Origin: Jacaranda mimosifolia
Lineage: Eukaryota > Streptophyta > Magnoliopsida > Lamiales > Bignoniaceae
Direction: 5' to 3'
Assembly (NCBI GenBank): GCA_018894105.1
Contig: CM032126.1
Coordinates: 8,459,001-8,523,000 of the forward strand
DNA length: 64,000 nucleotides
Part shown: positions 26,238 to 43,795 of the stretch, piece by piece
How the letters are laid out: each line of letters begins with the position of its first letter
Position numbering within the stretch: position 1 is the first letter of the stretch
Translations under genes and position numbers: made by a program
Notes under the pieces: generated by a model
What the model was told of the DNA's origin: nothing
Seen by the model: the letters and a program-made list of their open reading frames with translations, nothing else
Databases searched by the model: none

Positions 26238-29157
26238 TTACAGCCTCGTCCATGAGAAGGCAACAGGGCTCTTCACTTGATGCTGTGCATTCTTCCAAGT
26301 AATTGAACCAAATGCATTCCTAGCTCTACCCACCAAATTCACCCCCTTCTGCGACACAAATGTAACAGTATACCGTTGCTTATCGCCAATGTTTCTGAAC
26401 ACGAGCTTTGAGGGCTTCACACTCACAACCACAGCTGGGGGCGCTTCAACAGAAACTTGATAAACCGATCCAGCAGCTCCCACATTGGTCAATTCTCTGG
26501 AGTATCTCACAACCCTGGACTTCCCAAACAGCACGGAGAAGGATGGGTAGTTAAGCTGGCAGGGATCACCGAATTTCCTAGCACAAGTGATATTTGGGCG
26601 CTTGGCAATGGCCTGTATCATCTCAATGGTGTAGTCCAAAGAGCAAAGGAATGAAATGTAATCTTCTGGGGTGGCGTCGTAGATAAGCCCTGGAGATAGG
26701 GCCTTGTGGGGATCGACGTGGCCGGCTCCATGAGCCCACGGCGTGGAGAGTGAATAATCAGCAGCATCACGGAGAGGGGAGTTGGTGTTGTCGAGTGTGT
26801 AGGCCGTGGTCATCAATGCTGATTTGATTGCGCTGGGGCTCCAACTGGGATGTGCCGCCTTGAGCAAAGCCGCTAACCCACTTATGTGTGGGCAGGACAT
26901 GGATGTACCTGCAGATTTCGCACACACTTGATAAATCAATGAAGTCTCTTTTATCAGAAAGTGACCAAGAAAACTCATGCCATTTTCTATTGGGCTATTA
27001 GGAGTATTTTATATCCTTTCTAAGTTTATTCTCGTCTATGATTATTATACATTTTGTGTAGGTCGGTCCAGCCCAACACAAAACCAAAATCGGGGAAGAA
27101 AGAACTGAGAATTGTATCTGCGTGAGATGAGGAAAAGGATATGGGCCAAAATCTTTTCAAGCACGCCCGACTCAATAAAGTAGAAAGTTGAAAAAGGGGG
27201 GCCTGCTATTAGAAAGAGATCTTTATACTAAATAATTGCACATATCTATGTAATGTGAAGACAAATTGGTCACGAGCTTTGAAAAAGATTATCAAATGTC
27301 TGCTTTTATTTTATGACTTCATCATCTTTCAAGGACCAGAATTCAGCCTTATCACCATTTTCAAAATCTGTTTAGTTCATTCTTTTACAGACTAAACTAA
27401 ATAGGGTGCTCATGATTCCGATAATATGGATGCAAATAACATAACTTTGACTCACAAATCATTAAATAAGCAATTAAGCATCATTGTAAAGCAGAACTAA
27501 ATATGAGTAATTGAAATTTTAGCCGTTATTATTGAAACTCACCAGACATGATGTTGAACTGAGTCTTCCTCGTGTCTTTATCAAGGCCTGTGGGCCCCAC
27601 CGCCCGTGACCAAGCGGCCAAGATATTCACGCCTGGCCCAATTACGTCCGGCTTCAAGATCTGTGGCGTCACCATATTCGGCCCCCGCGAGCTGAACGCC
27701 GCCACAACCGGCGATGGCCTTACATTCACCACCGTCCCACCAAAACTGAGAACCACCTTCGGGTTCTTGGCCGTCTTCACGTACTGCCTAATCTGGTCAC
27801 CGACTTTTCTCCCCACCGCCAACGCCGGCAACAAGTGGCTGTCTGCCACCAGCTCCTCCCCACTCGCCGCCGTGTTCGCCATTATCATCCCCACGCCTCC
27901 AGCATCCCTCACCACCGCACCTTTCTCCACCCTAGGACTAATCCCTCTATCACATAACACCACCTTTCCACGCACGATGGCGGGTTCGAGGGACCCGGCT
28001 AAGCACATATTACCAGAACTATTGCTGCCTTTGTCGTAAACTAGTTCCACTAACCTTGTTCCCATGCCTTTTCCACTATACAATGACACCCCAGTATATT
28101 TCTTGCCATTGCCTAAAGTAGCGAAAGCAGGGAAATCCCTATCTATTGTGCCAGCACCAACAGTCATAATCCATGGTGCAACATTTGCAAGTGATTCTTT
28201 AGCAGGTCCGCTATTACCTGCTGAACATGAAACCAAAATCCCCCTTTCCATCGCCGCAAAAGCTCCAACAGCAATTGTATCGTGAAAATAAGGCGCAGAT
28301 CCACCGCCTAGAGACAGGGACAAGACGTCGACTCCATCCAGAATTGCACGCTCTATTGCAGCAAGTATATCTGACCCTAGACAACCAGATTTCCAGCAAA
28401 CTCTGTAAGTTGCCAATCTGGCGTGGGGTGCCATTCCTCGGGCATTTCCTTTGGCGTAGCCTAACAGGCTAGCGTTCTCCACTTGAGAGCCAGCCGCAGT
28501 GCTCGCCGTGTGGGTGCCATGGCCATCGGTATCTCGGGGGGACTGGGATTCCTTTGTTTCGGATGCCATGGTATATCCTTTGGAGAAGAACCGAGCACCA
28601 ATTAACTTCTTGTTGCAGTGGAGTTTGGGATCAAAATCAGTAGCAGCTTCACACTTGCCGCGCCATCGTGCCGGCACAGCAGGCATATAAACATCGCTGA
28701 AAGACTTAGATTCGGGCCAGATCCCCGTATCCAAAACGCCAATTATTACATCTTGAGAGGCCTGATTGAGTTCCCGCAGACTGTGCCCCGCCCACGGGCC
28801 GAGCTCCGTGTCAAGGCCCAAAAACTCTGGAGTGCGAGTGGTATGGAGGTTGTAGATTGTATCCTCATACACTCCAAGTACAGAATCTGATTGGCGAAGG
28901 GACTCAACTTCCTCCGGGGTGAGTGCGGCGGCAAAGCCGTGGTAGGCGGTGTCGTAGGTATAAACTAAGGAATCTGGGGTGGCGGAAGTGAGGAACTGGA
29001 AATGGTCTGAGTACCACTTGGCGTGGGTGGCGTAGGATGCGGGCTTCTGGTGATGCTTCATGTGAACGATGTAAGTTTTCTTGGCGGAGATAAGAGGTAG
29101 ATATGAGTGAAGAACTAAGGCAATGGCACAGAACCAGATCAAATTGCTGAACGCCAT
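26238..29157 (-). CDS. SBT1.8: Subtilisin-like serine protease (subtilase, SBT1.8-like), 761 aa
   Basis: Two exons, 27543-29157 and 26238-26908, are joined across a 634-bp GT-AG intron in phase 1 to give 761 residues, the usual length. A signal peptide (about 1-25, ending ISA) precedes an I9 propeptide (about 28-106) and a mature N-terminus after HTTRTP. The catalytic residues are visible: D143 (VLDTGIWP), H213 ([10 protein letters not shown]), N315 of the oxyanion hole (CSAGNSGP) and S541 (SGTSMSCPH). A PA domain is inserted at about 350-470, and a fibronectin-like tail ends [10 protein letters not shown]. These enzymes act in the cell wall, processing proteins and peptides. Similarity to Arabidopsis SBT1.8 (At2g05920) is high by memory, for example [20 protein letters not shown]. 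The intron falls in the codon two residues before the catalytic serine. Confidence 0.95.
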
Positions 29158-29297
29158 TGTTACAGAAACGGAGATAACAATAGATATATTTTTGTGTATG
29201 TAACTATGTATAATCAGTGTGTGTGTGTGTGAAATGGGTGGAGACAGTCCGGTGAGACTGTCAGAGGATAGAAGGGAAGGAGGGCTGGTTGTCGGGG

Positions 29298-29304
29298 TTA
29301 TAAA
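29298..29304 (-). promoter_or_regulatory. Possible TATA box of the subtilase gene
   Basis: The minus strand reads CGTTTATAACCCC about 140 bp before the ATG at 29157. It is a fair TATA match, but the spacing implies a leader of about 110 nt and there is no independent support. A GT dinucleotide run lies between (about 29217-29231). Confidence 0.35.
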
Positions 29305-32300
29305 CGTGGTTAGAATAATTACAAGGCTCCAATGTTGTGCTATTTACGACAATGCCATTGCCAACTCAGGAAGTGGGTAGTTTTTGTCCTCTAGGGTAAC
29401 TGGTTTCCATTTATTTTGCAGTTTTTGAGATAAAGTTGAAACTTTTCAAAGCTCTGAAGGGTTTTCCTTTTCCTTTTTCCGGTTAAAGTTCTAGAGGTAT
29501 TTTAATAGAGTTAATAAAGTTTTTAAAATATTCTATAATATTAAAAAAAATTGATAAAATTATTAAATAAACATCTTATAAATTTCTAAAATAAATAAAT
29601 AAATGCATTGTTAAAACCTTTTTTGATCTTAACAAATTTTTTAGTTTAACTATGTAAACTGTAAAACAGTTTAGATATTTTATTTTCTATTCCATTTTAA
29701 TACATACATGTCAAATATATTTGATTTTCAATCATATATTTTTATAAAAAAAATATTTAATATATATCATATATTTATAAATTAAAATAGAGAATTTAAA
29801 CTGACTATAAAATAATAATTAAAACTCATAAACTTATTTTATTCTTAAATAATAGATGTGTGTAAAGTTCTAATAGAGTACCACATGAGGCACATTGCGT
29901 TTCCCAAATTTATTATCAACTCACAATTATTGGATCAAAGTCAAATTTCACTTTAAAATTAAGACACACACCCCACCCCAACAGGGTACTCTTTTAGTTG
30001 TCCAATTTTCTTGATTTTCATAGCTTTGCTATTTGCATATCTTTTTCCATGCAATCTTGATGCCAATTAATTTAAAGAAAACAATGTCATAGTGACATCT
30101 ATCTACCAGCCTTTTAAAACAAAGGTTGTAAGTAGGTATTTATTTTAACTGATGAGGTTTGTGGTTACATTAACTGTCTGTATATAGAGCGTCTAAAAAA
30201 AGAGAGAGAGAGAGAGAGAGAGAAAAGAAAAAGGGGTCCGTATATAGCAAACCTATGTAATTAGTATATTTGATATTTTTATTGCACCCAACTGCAGTCT
30301 GCATTTAGACATCAACCAACTCTATAGCCTCCCCATAAATAAGCGAAACTTCATCCAAAGTTTGCCTTACATATAAATGGACTTAGTTTGGGCCACCTAA
30401 TATTTGTACCAATAATGCTCTAATTTTTCCAAATTATTAAATTCTAGCATAAAGACGAGTTACTTTTTTTGGCAAAGAAATTTCATTTTAATTCGTATTT
30501 TGACAATATTATTGTGAAAAATTCATCATTTGGGTAGTAGATATATTTCAAATTAAGCATTTCATAATAGTTAAAGAGTCGTATAATTACACTTTTAGGG
30601 GTTATTACAATGGGCATCCCTTCTTTATCTTTTTTTCTATTAAACCACAAAAAAGAAAAGAAAAAAAGAAAAGTTGTAGCATGTGGTGACTGGCTAAATA
30701 ATACAAAAATTAGTATATTGAAGAATAGGAAAGGAAATATATATATATAAATTCAAGCAGTTCAAGTTTATGTCCATAAGTGAAGACAACATATTTATTA
30801 TTAATAGGAAATGCTGAAGATTTGTCCTGATTATATATCTTAATCCCCTCGGCCTTGGTTTATTGCACAAAAAGTAATCTTAGATCTAAGTTTGAAATTT
30901 TGAGGAAATTAATGTAATTTCATTAGATCATAGTTCAACCTCAATTACAAAACTTCACATGTTACAATGTTTTTTAAAGCTAGGATTTATTGAGGATAAA
31001 AGGAGCATCACCTTGTATAGGTTGTGCATGAATTTCAAGTGCTTCTTCTACTATTCTTCAAAAACATTGGGTAACCAATTATTTAGTATTTCTCTCATAT
31101 TTTAACTAATTTATCTTATTTTTGAGATTTGACGAATATTTTTAGTTAAGATCATTAATTATTAACTACTATGTGAACTTTACAACCCTAAGACCACTTT
31201 TTCTTGCCTTTGATGACCACTATGAATTCTTAATGATGTCAGTTGCATCCACAAACTATAATTTAAGTAGGTATATATATATATATATATATATGTATAA
31301 GATCGAAGAGAGAAATTTTAGAGGGAGGAAAATAATGTTTAGATTTAAAAGTTTTAGATATAGGGGTATTTTTGTCAACATAAATTTTTTAATGTTGACA
31401 CTTTTTTTTTTTTTTTTTTTTTGTTATAATTGATTATTGGAGCATAAAAATTAAATTCCGTTTTTCTCATTTTTTTAACTGATAACTACTGACAATGCAT
31501 ATCAAAATAATTATGAAAATTTAAATAATATATTCAAATATAAGCAGAAGTCTATATAATGTTAAATCTTCACAAATTTCAACTTTCTTTGTTCAACATA
31601 AAATCGTCAAGAAGAATGGTAGGCATGGGCTGTTGTAACAGAGCTCCAATGAGGGCACTTCTGGCATAATATTAAAAGGGCAGAACTGCTGCATGCTGTT
31701 TGCTACGTAATATACTTTATTCCTCTAAAATAAATTGACACTGAAGTATTATGTAAATAAATTTAGCTTATTACCTCAAAATATTGAGGAGAATTAACGG
31801 TCTCATATTCTATCTTGAATTTAGGTTATGATTTTGATAAAAAAAAAAAAAAGAAAAATCATTTTTAGGATAGAAGCTTATTCTCAAGGTTAAAAGAATA
31901 AAATAATAAATTTTAGAAAAGATGAAATATATATGTATTTTCTTAAATATACATATAAGTATTTATACTATTAATAAAGCACATATCTTCCTTTTTGATG
32001 TGTTTTTAGGTGATTTATCTAAAACATCTTCATTCTCTGTTTTTTATTTTATTTTTCAAATTCAAATGACCAGAAGTTATATAATAACTACTATTTATAA
32101 CTTACCTATTTTATGCATACAATAACTATTTTATCATAAATTTTAATTCTTATTTATGAAAAAATTAAAATAAATATATTAAAATTATTACAAAAAAATT
32201 ATATCATACAAAAATAAATAAATTTTGTTATTATGTATAATAATTCTATAAAAAATTTAGCATATACATTGAATATGCCAAATTACTAATACTTAATTAA

Positions 32301-35300
32301 TTACAAGCTAAGAGAGAGAATTTAAGAGTGTTCGTCTATATTTTGGGTCTGGGTGAACTCTAATTTGGACCTCTCAATTATAAGCTTAGCGATACTTTGC
32401 CTTCTTAAATTATAAAAATTAGTAAATTGATGTATTCAAAATATATGCTAATTTTTTTAGAGTGCCAAGTAAATAAAATATTTATTTATTTTTATTATAT
32501 TTTTTAATAATTTTCAATGTATCTATTTGAATTTTTTGGTAAATTAGAGGAAGTTATGATAATAAAATTTTATTTGTTGGGGGGGGGGGGGGGCTTGTTA
32601 TACTTTTTTCAACTGGAGTTAATTTTGTTATCTCATATGAAAGTGTAATGCTAACAGAAAGTATAAAATGACCAAAATGTCATTTCATTAAAAATTAAAA
32701 AAAAATTGATAGAAATATCCTTGAATCGATTTGTAATATTTTTGAATTTATGAGGATTTATTTGATATATTTTTATCACTTTTAATTTTTTTTAAAATAT
32801 ATTTATATACACACACATATATATATTATATTATATTATATACAAATAATATATAAATATACTATATGCATGTGTGTGTATATATACTTCCCCACCAACC
32901 CCCATCGCTTCCATCATGGCCCACCCATCCCCACCGACAGCGCCCCGCTGCTGCCATGGCAGCAGCAGGTTGTGGCGGCAGCAGCAAATTGATGCTTGCT
33001 ACCCAAGCTGCCATGGCAGCAGGCGAAAGAAGAGAGGGGGGGGGGGGGGGGGGTGTTAATTAATAATAATTTAATCAACATATATATTTAATTTTTTATT
33101 TATTGTATTTTGAATTAATTAATTAATTTATAAGTTTATTTTAGAGAGATTTATTAGTTGAACAAATATTTTAAACAGTTTTTAATTTAGATATGATTAT
33201 TATTTTAATAAATAATATAATTAAATTTAAAAGAATTATCTTTTTTAATTAATAAATAATATAGGTTTAAAATACATATATTAATTTCTTTATTTTTTAA
33301 TTGATAAATAAAACTAATTAAATTGTAAATATGGTTATAATTTTAATATTATTAAGTATATAATTAAAATTATATTTTTAGATGATAAATTTAAATTTTT
33401 ATCTTTTTAATTTTTAGTTTACTCTATTTTTAATCAATAAAAATGTTTAATTAAATTATTTTAGATGTCATTATTATTTTTAAATTTTAAAAATATATAT
33501 CATGATAGATTTAATTTATTTTAATTTTTTACTTATTTTACTTTGTATATAAATTGAATTTAATTTAATTAAAATATTTTTTATATATTACTATTTTAAT
33601 ATTATTAGATGATTTTAATAATATAAATTTATATTTAACATAATTTAATATGTTATATTTTAATGATATAAATTTAATTAAATTATTTTAGATATGCTTA
33701 TTATTTTTAATATTATTGAATATATCATTTCAATTATTAAAATTATATGTTCCAAAAATGATAGATTTGATTTATTTTTTTAATTTTTCTTACTTAATAA
33801 ATTAAATTGAATATAATTAAATTATCTTAAATATATTTACTATTTTAAATTCACCCTGAATTCTTCCCTTTTTTTTTTTTTACATTTAAACCTCAAACAA
33901 AAAAATAATAACAAATACATCCTTAATTAATTAAAAAATCTTACAATACCACCATTGAGGGTATTTTGTTCACTAAAAAAAGTCAAATCGAGTCAAAAAT
34001 AGAGTCAATGACCCTAAAGATATTTTTGAAATTTTACCCTAATTTTTTAACGATTGTTGGTTAAAATTCTAATGTTGACTAATGATTGAGTTAAAATATT
34101 AGACGACAATAAAATTTAAAAAATAAATATAATTTTTAAAATAATGAGAATTTTTTAATAATTACGTCAAACCTTAGGAAAAACTGATGTAATTGTCCCG
34201 GTATACTAATTGGGGGGAGGAATCAATTGAGTTCCCAGACAGTAGAATTCATGAAGAAAAAGTGACAGGTGGCACTGTCTTTCATGCATAAATGTGTACT
34301 ACTTTCACTTAAAATGTTGTGCGGACAGTAGCGGACTTGTGCCCCCCTCTTTGGTATTATCAAAAACACCCTCCTCGGCATTATCCAAAACAAAAGCTTT
34401 ATGATTTCAACAATATTATCATATTTGGTGGATAGCCATCATACTGTCTACTGATTGTTGTGCTGTTAAAATGGATAGGCATCATACTGTCTACCAGACC
34501 AAATCAGATTCATGGCATCTGATTGTTATAAGTATACTGTGTTTGTAAATACAAATATAGCAAGATAATAAGATAAAAGCTAATAACATAATGATTCAAT
34601 AACTATATTGATAAGAGTGGATGGTATAGCGTTATAAATTCATTATAAAATGCAATCTTATGACAGTGGTGAATGTTGCCACAAATACAGACATAGAAAG
34701 TGTATCAACCTATTCTAAAATTATTTATTCAATGCTTTTTCTTCGCAAATGACCAGGTATTGCTTCTTTAATTGATTAAGAAAAATAAAATAAAATAAAA
34801 TGATGAAGAAGGGTTGCCTTGCCCTCTTATTAACTCAGACTTGTTAAAGCAGTTTAGTTTTCTGTCCAAGGCATTCACCATTCGTGAAATATTCGGTTTA
34901 AGCAAATACCCATGAAGGATGAAACTTCAATAAGAAGTAAGAAGCCCACAAAATAGAAAGGAATTTCAATCCTATTCCTAACCTTCTGAGAATTTGGCTA
35001 TCTAGCTAATCATCAGGCACACATTCTTAAAGAGTGTTCCGGAAAATCCAGGGCTAACGCAGACTAGAAGAGAATGCCAGCAGCAAGCCTAACCATATAA
35101 AGCATGACCATTCGCACAATTTCTTCATTAAAAGGAATCATTCAAACTAGCAACATATATGTCACAATCATGCACAAGGATTCAAATCCTGGAATATACA
35201 CAAAATAATACTCCAAGAACTCTAGGTTTTCCCATATTTGCTGCAAAATAAAAACTAAATGATTGCAGTAAAGCGATGAAGCAGTTTCAATCTGTCCAAC

Positions 35301-35309
35301 TGTTACTGA
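29305..35309. other. Intergenic spacer between the subtilase and RBX1 genes
   Basis: Very AT-rich. Features seen are a GA run (30199-30223), TA runs (30739-30750, 31273-31293), a T run (31402-31422), G runs (32579-32593 and 33036-33053) and a GC-rich island at 32880-33060. No gene or clear transposon ends are found. Near 35309 it should include the 3' untranslated region of RBX1. Confidence 0.55.
32880..33060. other. GC-rich island in AT-rich DNA, similar in style to the Mutator core
   Basis: About 180 bp of GC-rich sequence sits between TA-rich tracts. It contains CTGCCATGGCAGC twice and ends in an 18-G run. The arrangement (TA-rich, then CACC/CCCC-rich, then GCCATGGC motifs) resembles 24840-25200. 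I could not find terminal repeats around it. Open frames here (32866-33063) are low complexity. Confidence 0.45.
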
Positions 35310-35333
35310 GTGACCACACTTCTGAAACTCCCA
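35310..35333 (-). repeat. Duplicate fragment of the last RBX1 exon
   Basis: These 24 bases match 35395-35418, inside the last RBX1 exon, with one mismatch (TGT for TAT on the minus strand). The fragment lies about 60 bp past the RBX1 stop, in the expected 3' untranslated region, and lacks the splice acceptor and first codons of the exon. It looks like a small tandem duplication. Confidence 0.7.
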
Positions 35334-35391
35334 GGTCCATTCCAGTCTTGCTAGCAAAATGTGAATACCCCAGTCGATTCCAGGAAAGGTT

Positions 35392-38762
<3,371 letters not shown>

Positions 38763-39704
38763 CTTCGTTTTGCTAGAGCACCTGTTTGGTTCGAGCTTCG
38801 GAGTTGTCTTGCGTCTATGGAGCTGAAATTCTCTACGACTAAAATCTATAGGCGAAGCAATGAACGATCTACGCAAGGTATTTAATAGGATTGGGCTCTA
38901 GGTGACACACTTCTATTATAATTGGGCTACGCCCCACCACCCACCCGATCTTTTCCAATTACAGTTTCATTGGTTCGGAAGAGGTCGCATCTACATCTAA
39001 AAGGGTAGCGTTCTTTATTGAATTAGAATTATTCCTTACATAATTCCTTAAAAATATCGTATTAGAATTCTTCCTTGTATAATAAGTTAAGAATGTTAAA
39101 TTAGAATTCCTCCTTATATAATTAGTTAAGAATAGAGTTGTAGAAATATCAAACTCAAATCTAGTATAATCAAATTCGATTTGTCTATTAACTCATGAAT
39201 TCAGGTTTAACTTAAGATTGGATGAGCCTAAACAGTTGAGCTTGAGCTCAACTTGTTAAAATAGATGAAAGCTTGAGTAGGCTCGCCATATGAAGTAGAA
39301 AATTTTGATATATATAGAATCGAATGAATTTGAGCTCATTTAGACTTGGAAAAAAAAAATCTATAATTATAAACTTGTAAACCACGTAAAACAACAGCAT
39401 AAAAGTATAATCTAACGATACAATTTATCTTTATGAGCCTTCTTATATAAGCCTGAACTGTAACTGTATATATAAAAAAAGAAAAGTTTGTTTACACTCA
39501 AGAATTTTTCAAGTTGAATACTATTGAATTTCTATCGCTTGACTTGCCTAACTGACAAGCTCGAGCTCGAAATTCAATTTTTTACCGAATTTGGAATATT
39601 AAAATTTATAATTTATACGTATAAGTATGGAAAGTCTTCCTGAAATTCACAACATATGTGTTCATTTTCTATAGATTGTATATAAATAAATAAATATATC
39701 CGTC

Positions 39705-41555
39705 TATAACATTATATATAGTACAATGGTGTGGGACCTACAATTATGCAATTTTAATTGTAATTTTGGTCAAGTGGCAAATTTTAAGAATTTTGAGTTT
39801 TTTTAATTAAATTCAAAATTTTTATTAATTGTTGATTATTATCCTAATCGATATGATCGTATCTTATCTTTGATTTCCTTTCAACAAATAAATTTAAAAT
39901 TCAAAAAGTGTCTTATGAGCACCAAATTAAGGGCTCCTACAAAAAAATTATTCTATAAATTTCATCACATTAAACAAATCATAACTTATTTATCTCTACT
40001 TCCACTTTTCCCCTTCTTCTTCTCTTTCTTCTTCAAGATAACTCTTTCATTCTAAATTTTCAAGTGAACTTTCATTACATTCTATCAGCATTCATATATT
40101 TTTTTCATCTTTATATTGATTCATTTTCAATATACGCATGAGAAACATAACATCATGTATAGATGTATTTGTTGCTCAATTATCATTTAAATCTTTGTTT
40201 TTGTGTGTGTGCGTGTGTGATGAATAAATATTTTGCTGATAACAAAAGATATTACAGCAGAATTGAAAGTAGATGATCTATATTTAACAATGATAAACCT
40301 AGAAAATTAGAAAGTATTTTTCTTTTCAATTACTTGCAAACCACCTTACTTCTTTTTTCCCTTTATTTTCACATCCGCTTTTGTCATTTGGGTTTTTAAA
40401 CCTTTACCAGGATGTGTGAGATATTTCTTTAAGTTGCAAGTTTTGCTCTTTTTCTTTTTTTCTTTCTTTCTTTTGTCAATTATAATAATTTGGTTTAGTT
40501 TGTAATTTATTATAATTCCTTTTTGTTGGGTTAATATTTTTATTCAATATTCTCTAAGTTCATATGTATTTTTCTTTTCTCTGTTTTGGACCATAAATAT
40601 CATGTTTGAAAGGTATCTTTTAATTCTAATTTTGGAAATTATTATTGTTATTTTCACTTTCATTATTTTGTTGTGGTTTTTATTCATCCTTTTTTTTTAT
40701 CAAATTAATTCAATTTTTTCAAGTTACATTTGTGTAAATAATGTATGTATAATATATATATACATATACATATACATATTCATATATGTATATATGCACC
40801 AGTTTTTCACTTTTCATATTTGCTTGGTTTTAAGGACTACTTTTTAATTTGTTCTTTTATTTTCATTAATTAATTTAGTTTTATTTATCCATTACAAATC
40901 CTTTTTATTTGATTAATTAAATAACCCAAGTTTCTTTATAATATCCTATTTTGATGTGTTACATAAATTTTGTAGTTTTATCCCTGTTTATAATTTTTCT
41001 TTTTTGTATGCAACAAGAATTTCTTAGACAATATTTTATATATTTCTGAACTACTTCTTGATCTAATATAGAATATTCACACTAATAAAGAATCTTAGTA
41101 TTTTGGACCAAAATAATTTTATTACTAAAAGATATTTTGAAATAGTTTAGATTTGTATTTTTTATGTGGAACCACTTGACCCAAATGAATTAGATCACTA
41201 CTTGAAATCAAAGCCGTTGATCCTCTACAAGATAACGTTTGAAGTGGATAAGGTGTTGGTATATAAATATATATATATATATATATTCCCTCGTATGTTA
41301 TGTATGTTGCTCTCTTCACATTAATAATTTTATTTAAAGTACTATAGCATTTTTATTTTAATGAATACTATTAAATATTAGTACATAACTATTTAAAATA
41401 ATATTTTCTTTTAAAAATGATAATATTTTTTTATAGAATATGAAAAATTGTAATAACTTATCTGTGAAATCACAAAAAATTAGTTGCATATTTATATATT
41501 TTTTAATTTATTAGTTAAGTGAATATACAGTGCATAACACGGGGTTTACGCTAGT
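39705..41555 (+). mobile_element. Possible Helitron-like remnant A
   Basis: The right end reads TGCATAACACGGGG, then TTTACGCTAGT, ending at 41555. A short stem is possible (GTG with CAC), followed by CTAGT as in Helitron 3' ends (CTRRT). The left side carries GTGTGGGACCTACAATTAT near 39730, a block repeated at 41578 and 41998. No helicase is seen. Boundaries and class are tentative. Confidence 0.35.
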
Positions 41556-41562
41556 ACTGTTA

Positions 41563-43795
41563 TATATATCACAACAGTGTGGGACCCACAATTATAAAAT
41601 TTTGATTTTAGTTGTCCAATTTTGGCCAAATATCAAATTTTTAGAATTTTGAGTATTATAATTCAGTTGAAAATTTTTCATTGGTTGTTTATGTACTTTT
41701 ATATTTCATTTTAATATGATCAACTTATCTATTATAACTAAAATATCATGTTGTGTTTAACCAGAATTGTGATATAGATTTTTATCTCATAAGATAATTC
41801 AAAAAATATGTATAATCATATTTTTATCTCACTAAATAAGTTTATAATTTAAAAAATATTTTATAAGCATCATTTGAAGTATTCTTATCACAAAATTCTA
41901 TCTTATAAATTTAATTTATCACAAGATTAATAGATAAATATTTTATTTATTTTATATATAAATTTTATTATTCTACAATTATTTTATAACAGAACGATGT
42001 GGGACCCATAATTGTGTAATTTTGATCAAATTCTGAATTCTTAGAGTTTTGAGCTTTTTAATTAATTTTAAAAATTGATTTTTGATAATTAAATTGAAAT
42101 TATTTATTCCTTTTAAAGATATCCAAATTTTTGAAATCATTTTATTGATTAGAACAAATTATTCTTTGTTTATATCAAATACCAAAATAATTATTTCATT
42201 TTATCTACAAAATCTCTTTCATCTCTACTATCAATATGTGGAAGATACCTAAATCATTTAAACTCTATAGTTTGATAAGTTTTTCATAATTTTTTCTTAT
42301 CTTTAATAAGTAATTTATATCTATACTACATATATAGAGTATTTCGAAAGTTATTTTATTAATATTATCAGGTTCTAACATTTTTTTTTACTCTATTCTT
42401 TGTGTGCCTTTTTATTTTCTAGCATTTTTTCCCTCTATCTCTTTGTGTGCCTCTTTATTTTATTCTTCAAATTGTTTATCGATTGTTTGATTTTATTTTT
42501 CATTTTTTTCATTTTTTTTAGGGATTTACATACATGATGGAAGAGATTTTTTGGATTTTAATGCTATAATTTTATTTTCAACCATAAATAAAGTCAATCA
42601 TTTAGCTTTTATTGTTATTAGCTTTGCAAATTTTTATTATATTTTTTGTTTATCACTTAGTTTAAGTTATTGATTTATTTTTTAATTTTTTAATTTTTGA
42701 ATTCCTTTTTTATTCTTTTAATTTTATAATTTTACAAGATGAGATATATATTAATTGCTCTTAATATTTTTTAATTTAATTTAATTTTTATTTATTATAT
42801 TTTTCTCTTCAATTATAGATAAATTTTACAATTAATTTTTATTTTATTTAAAATGTTATACATTTCCTATCCTTTAATTCAATCTTTGAATTAAGTTATT
42901 AATTTATTTGTTAGATTTTGTAATTTATTTTTAAATTCTCTTATTTTTGTTTATCTAAGTTTATAATTTTATAGGATAAGATCTATTTTTTGGTTTTGGT
43001 AGTTGTAAAGTTTGTTTCACTTTTTGAATATTTATATTTTAAAAATATTTCATTTAATTTTTATTTTTTATTCATATATATGTAATTGTGTATTTATAAG
43101 TATGTATAATTCGTACTATTTTTAAAAGTTTTAAATACTATCTTATCAATATATATTCTTAATTCTTTTCTTCACTTAATTATTGGATAACTAAATTATG
43201 AGTCAATAAAAGGTTTAATTTATATACTAATATTGATTTTAACTTTATAATTATTTTATATATTTATTATTTTTTTGATTTTTTTTTTACTATCGTAGTT
43301 TTGTCTTGGCTTAATTGATTTTTATTCAAAAATTAAAATTTAATAAGAAATTTTTTAAATTGTTGGCAGCCAATATATTATCTAATTGTTTATATTTTAA
43401 GTTTTAACTTAATATATACTCATTGTCTTTTAAGTCTAACGTAATTTTAAATTTTTTTCAACAATTTTTAAGCCACCTATCTTGTGTTTTAGATCCTTTC
43501 CATATACTTTTATTTTTTAATGCAACTATCTATTAGTTTTTGGTTGCATATTATTTTTTTTCTTTTTAATAAAATATGTAATCATATTTTCATAGACTTT
43601 TATTTTTGGAAGTTTAGAATATTTTTTTAACTTCTTACTGAATAATCTTAAATTTACTTTTTACTAATTATTTGATCTTTTTTGCAATAATTTTATTTTT
43701 ATATTGCTAATTTTTAATTATATTTTTAATTTAATAATTACATTAATATATAATAATTTTAAAGAATTCTTGCATAGCACGGGAATATTACTAGT
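41563..43795 (+). mobile_element. Possible Helitron-like remnant B
   Basis: It begins just after remnant A with ACAACAGTGTGGGACCCA and ends TTGCATAGCACGGG, then AATATTACTAGT at 43795. The end structure is the same as in remnant A: a small TGC/GCA stem, a CACGGG block and CTAGT. A second internal copy of the GTGGGACCCA block lies at about 41998. It is AT-rich and non-coding. Confidence 0.35.

Noticed and set aside
27572..28890. Plus-strand open frames opposite the subtilase exon
   Set aside because: They are shadows of the conserved minus-strand gene and show no domain.
38763..38876. N-terminal extension of RBX1 from an upstream in-frame ATG
   Set aside because: It would add 38 residues unlike any RBX1 and would start almost at the TATA-like site near 38880.
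39130..39620. Possible inverted-repeat element with GAGCTTGAGCTC and CTCGAGCTCG motifs
   Set aside because: The motifs are locally palindromic, but I could not match terminal repeats or a target duplication.
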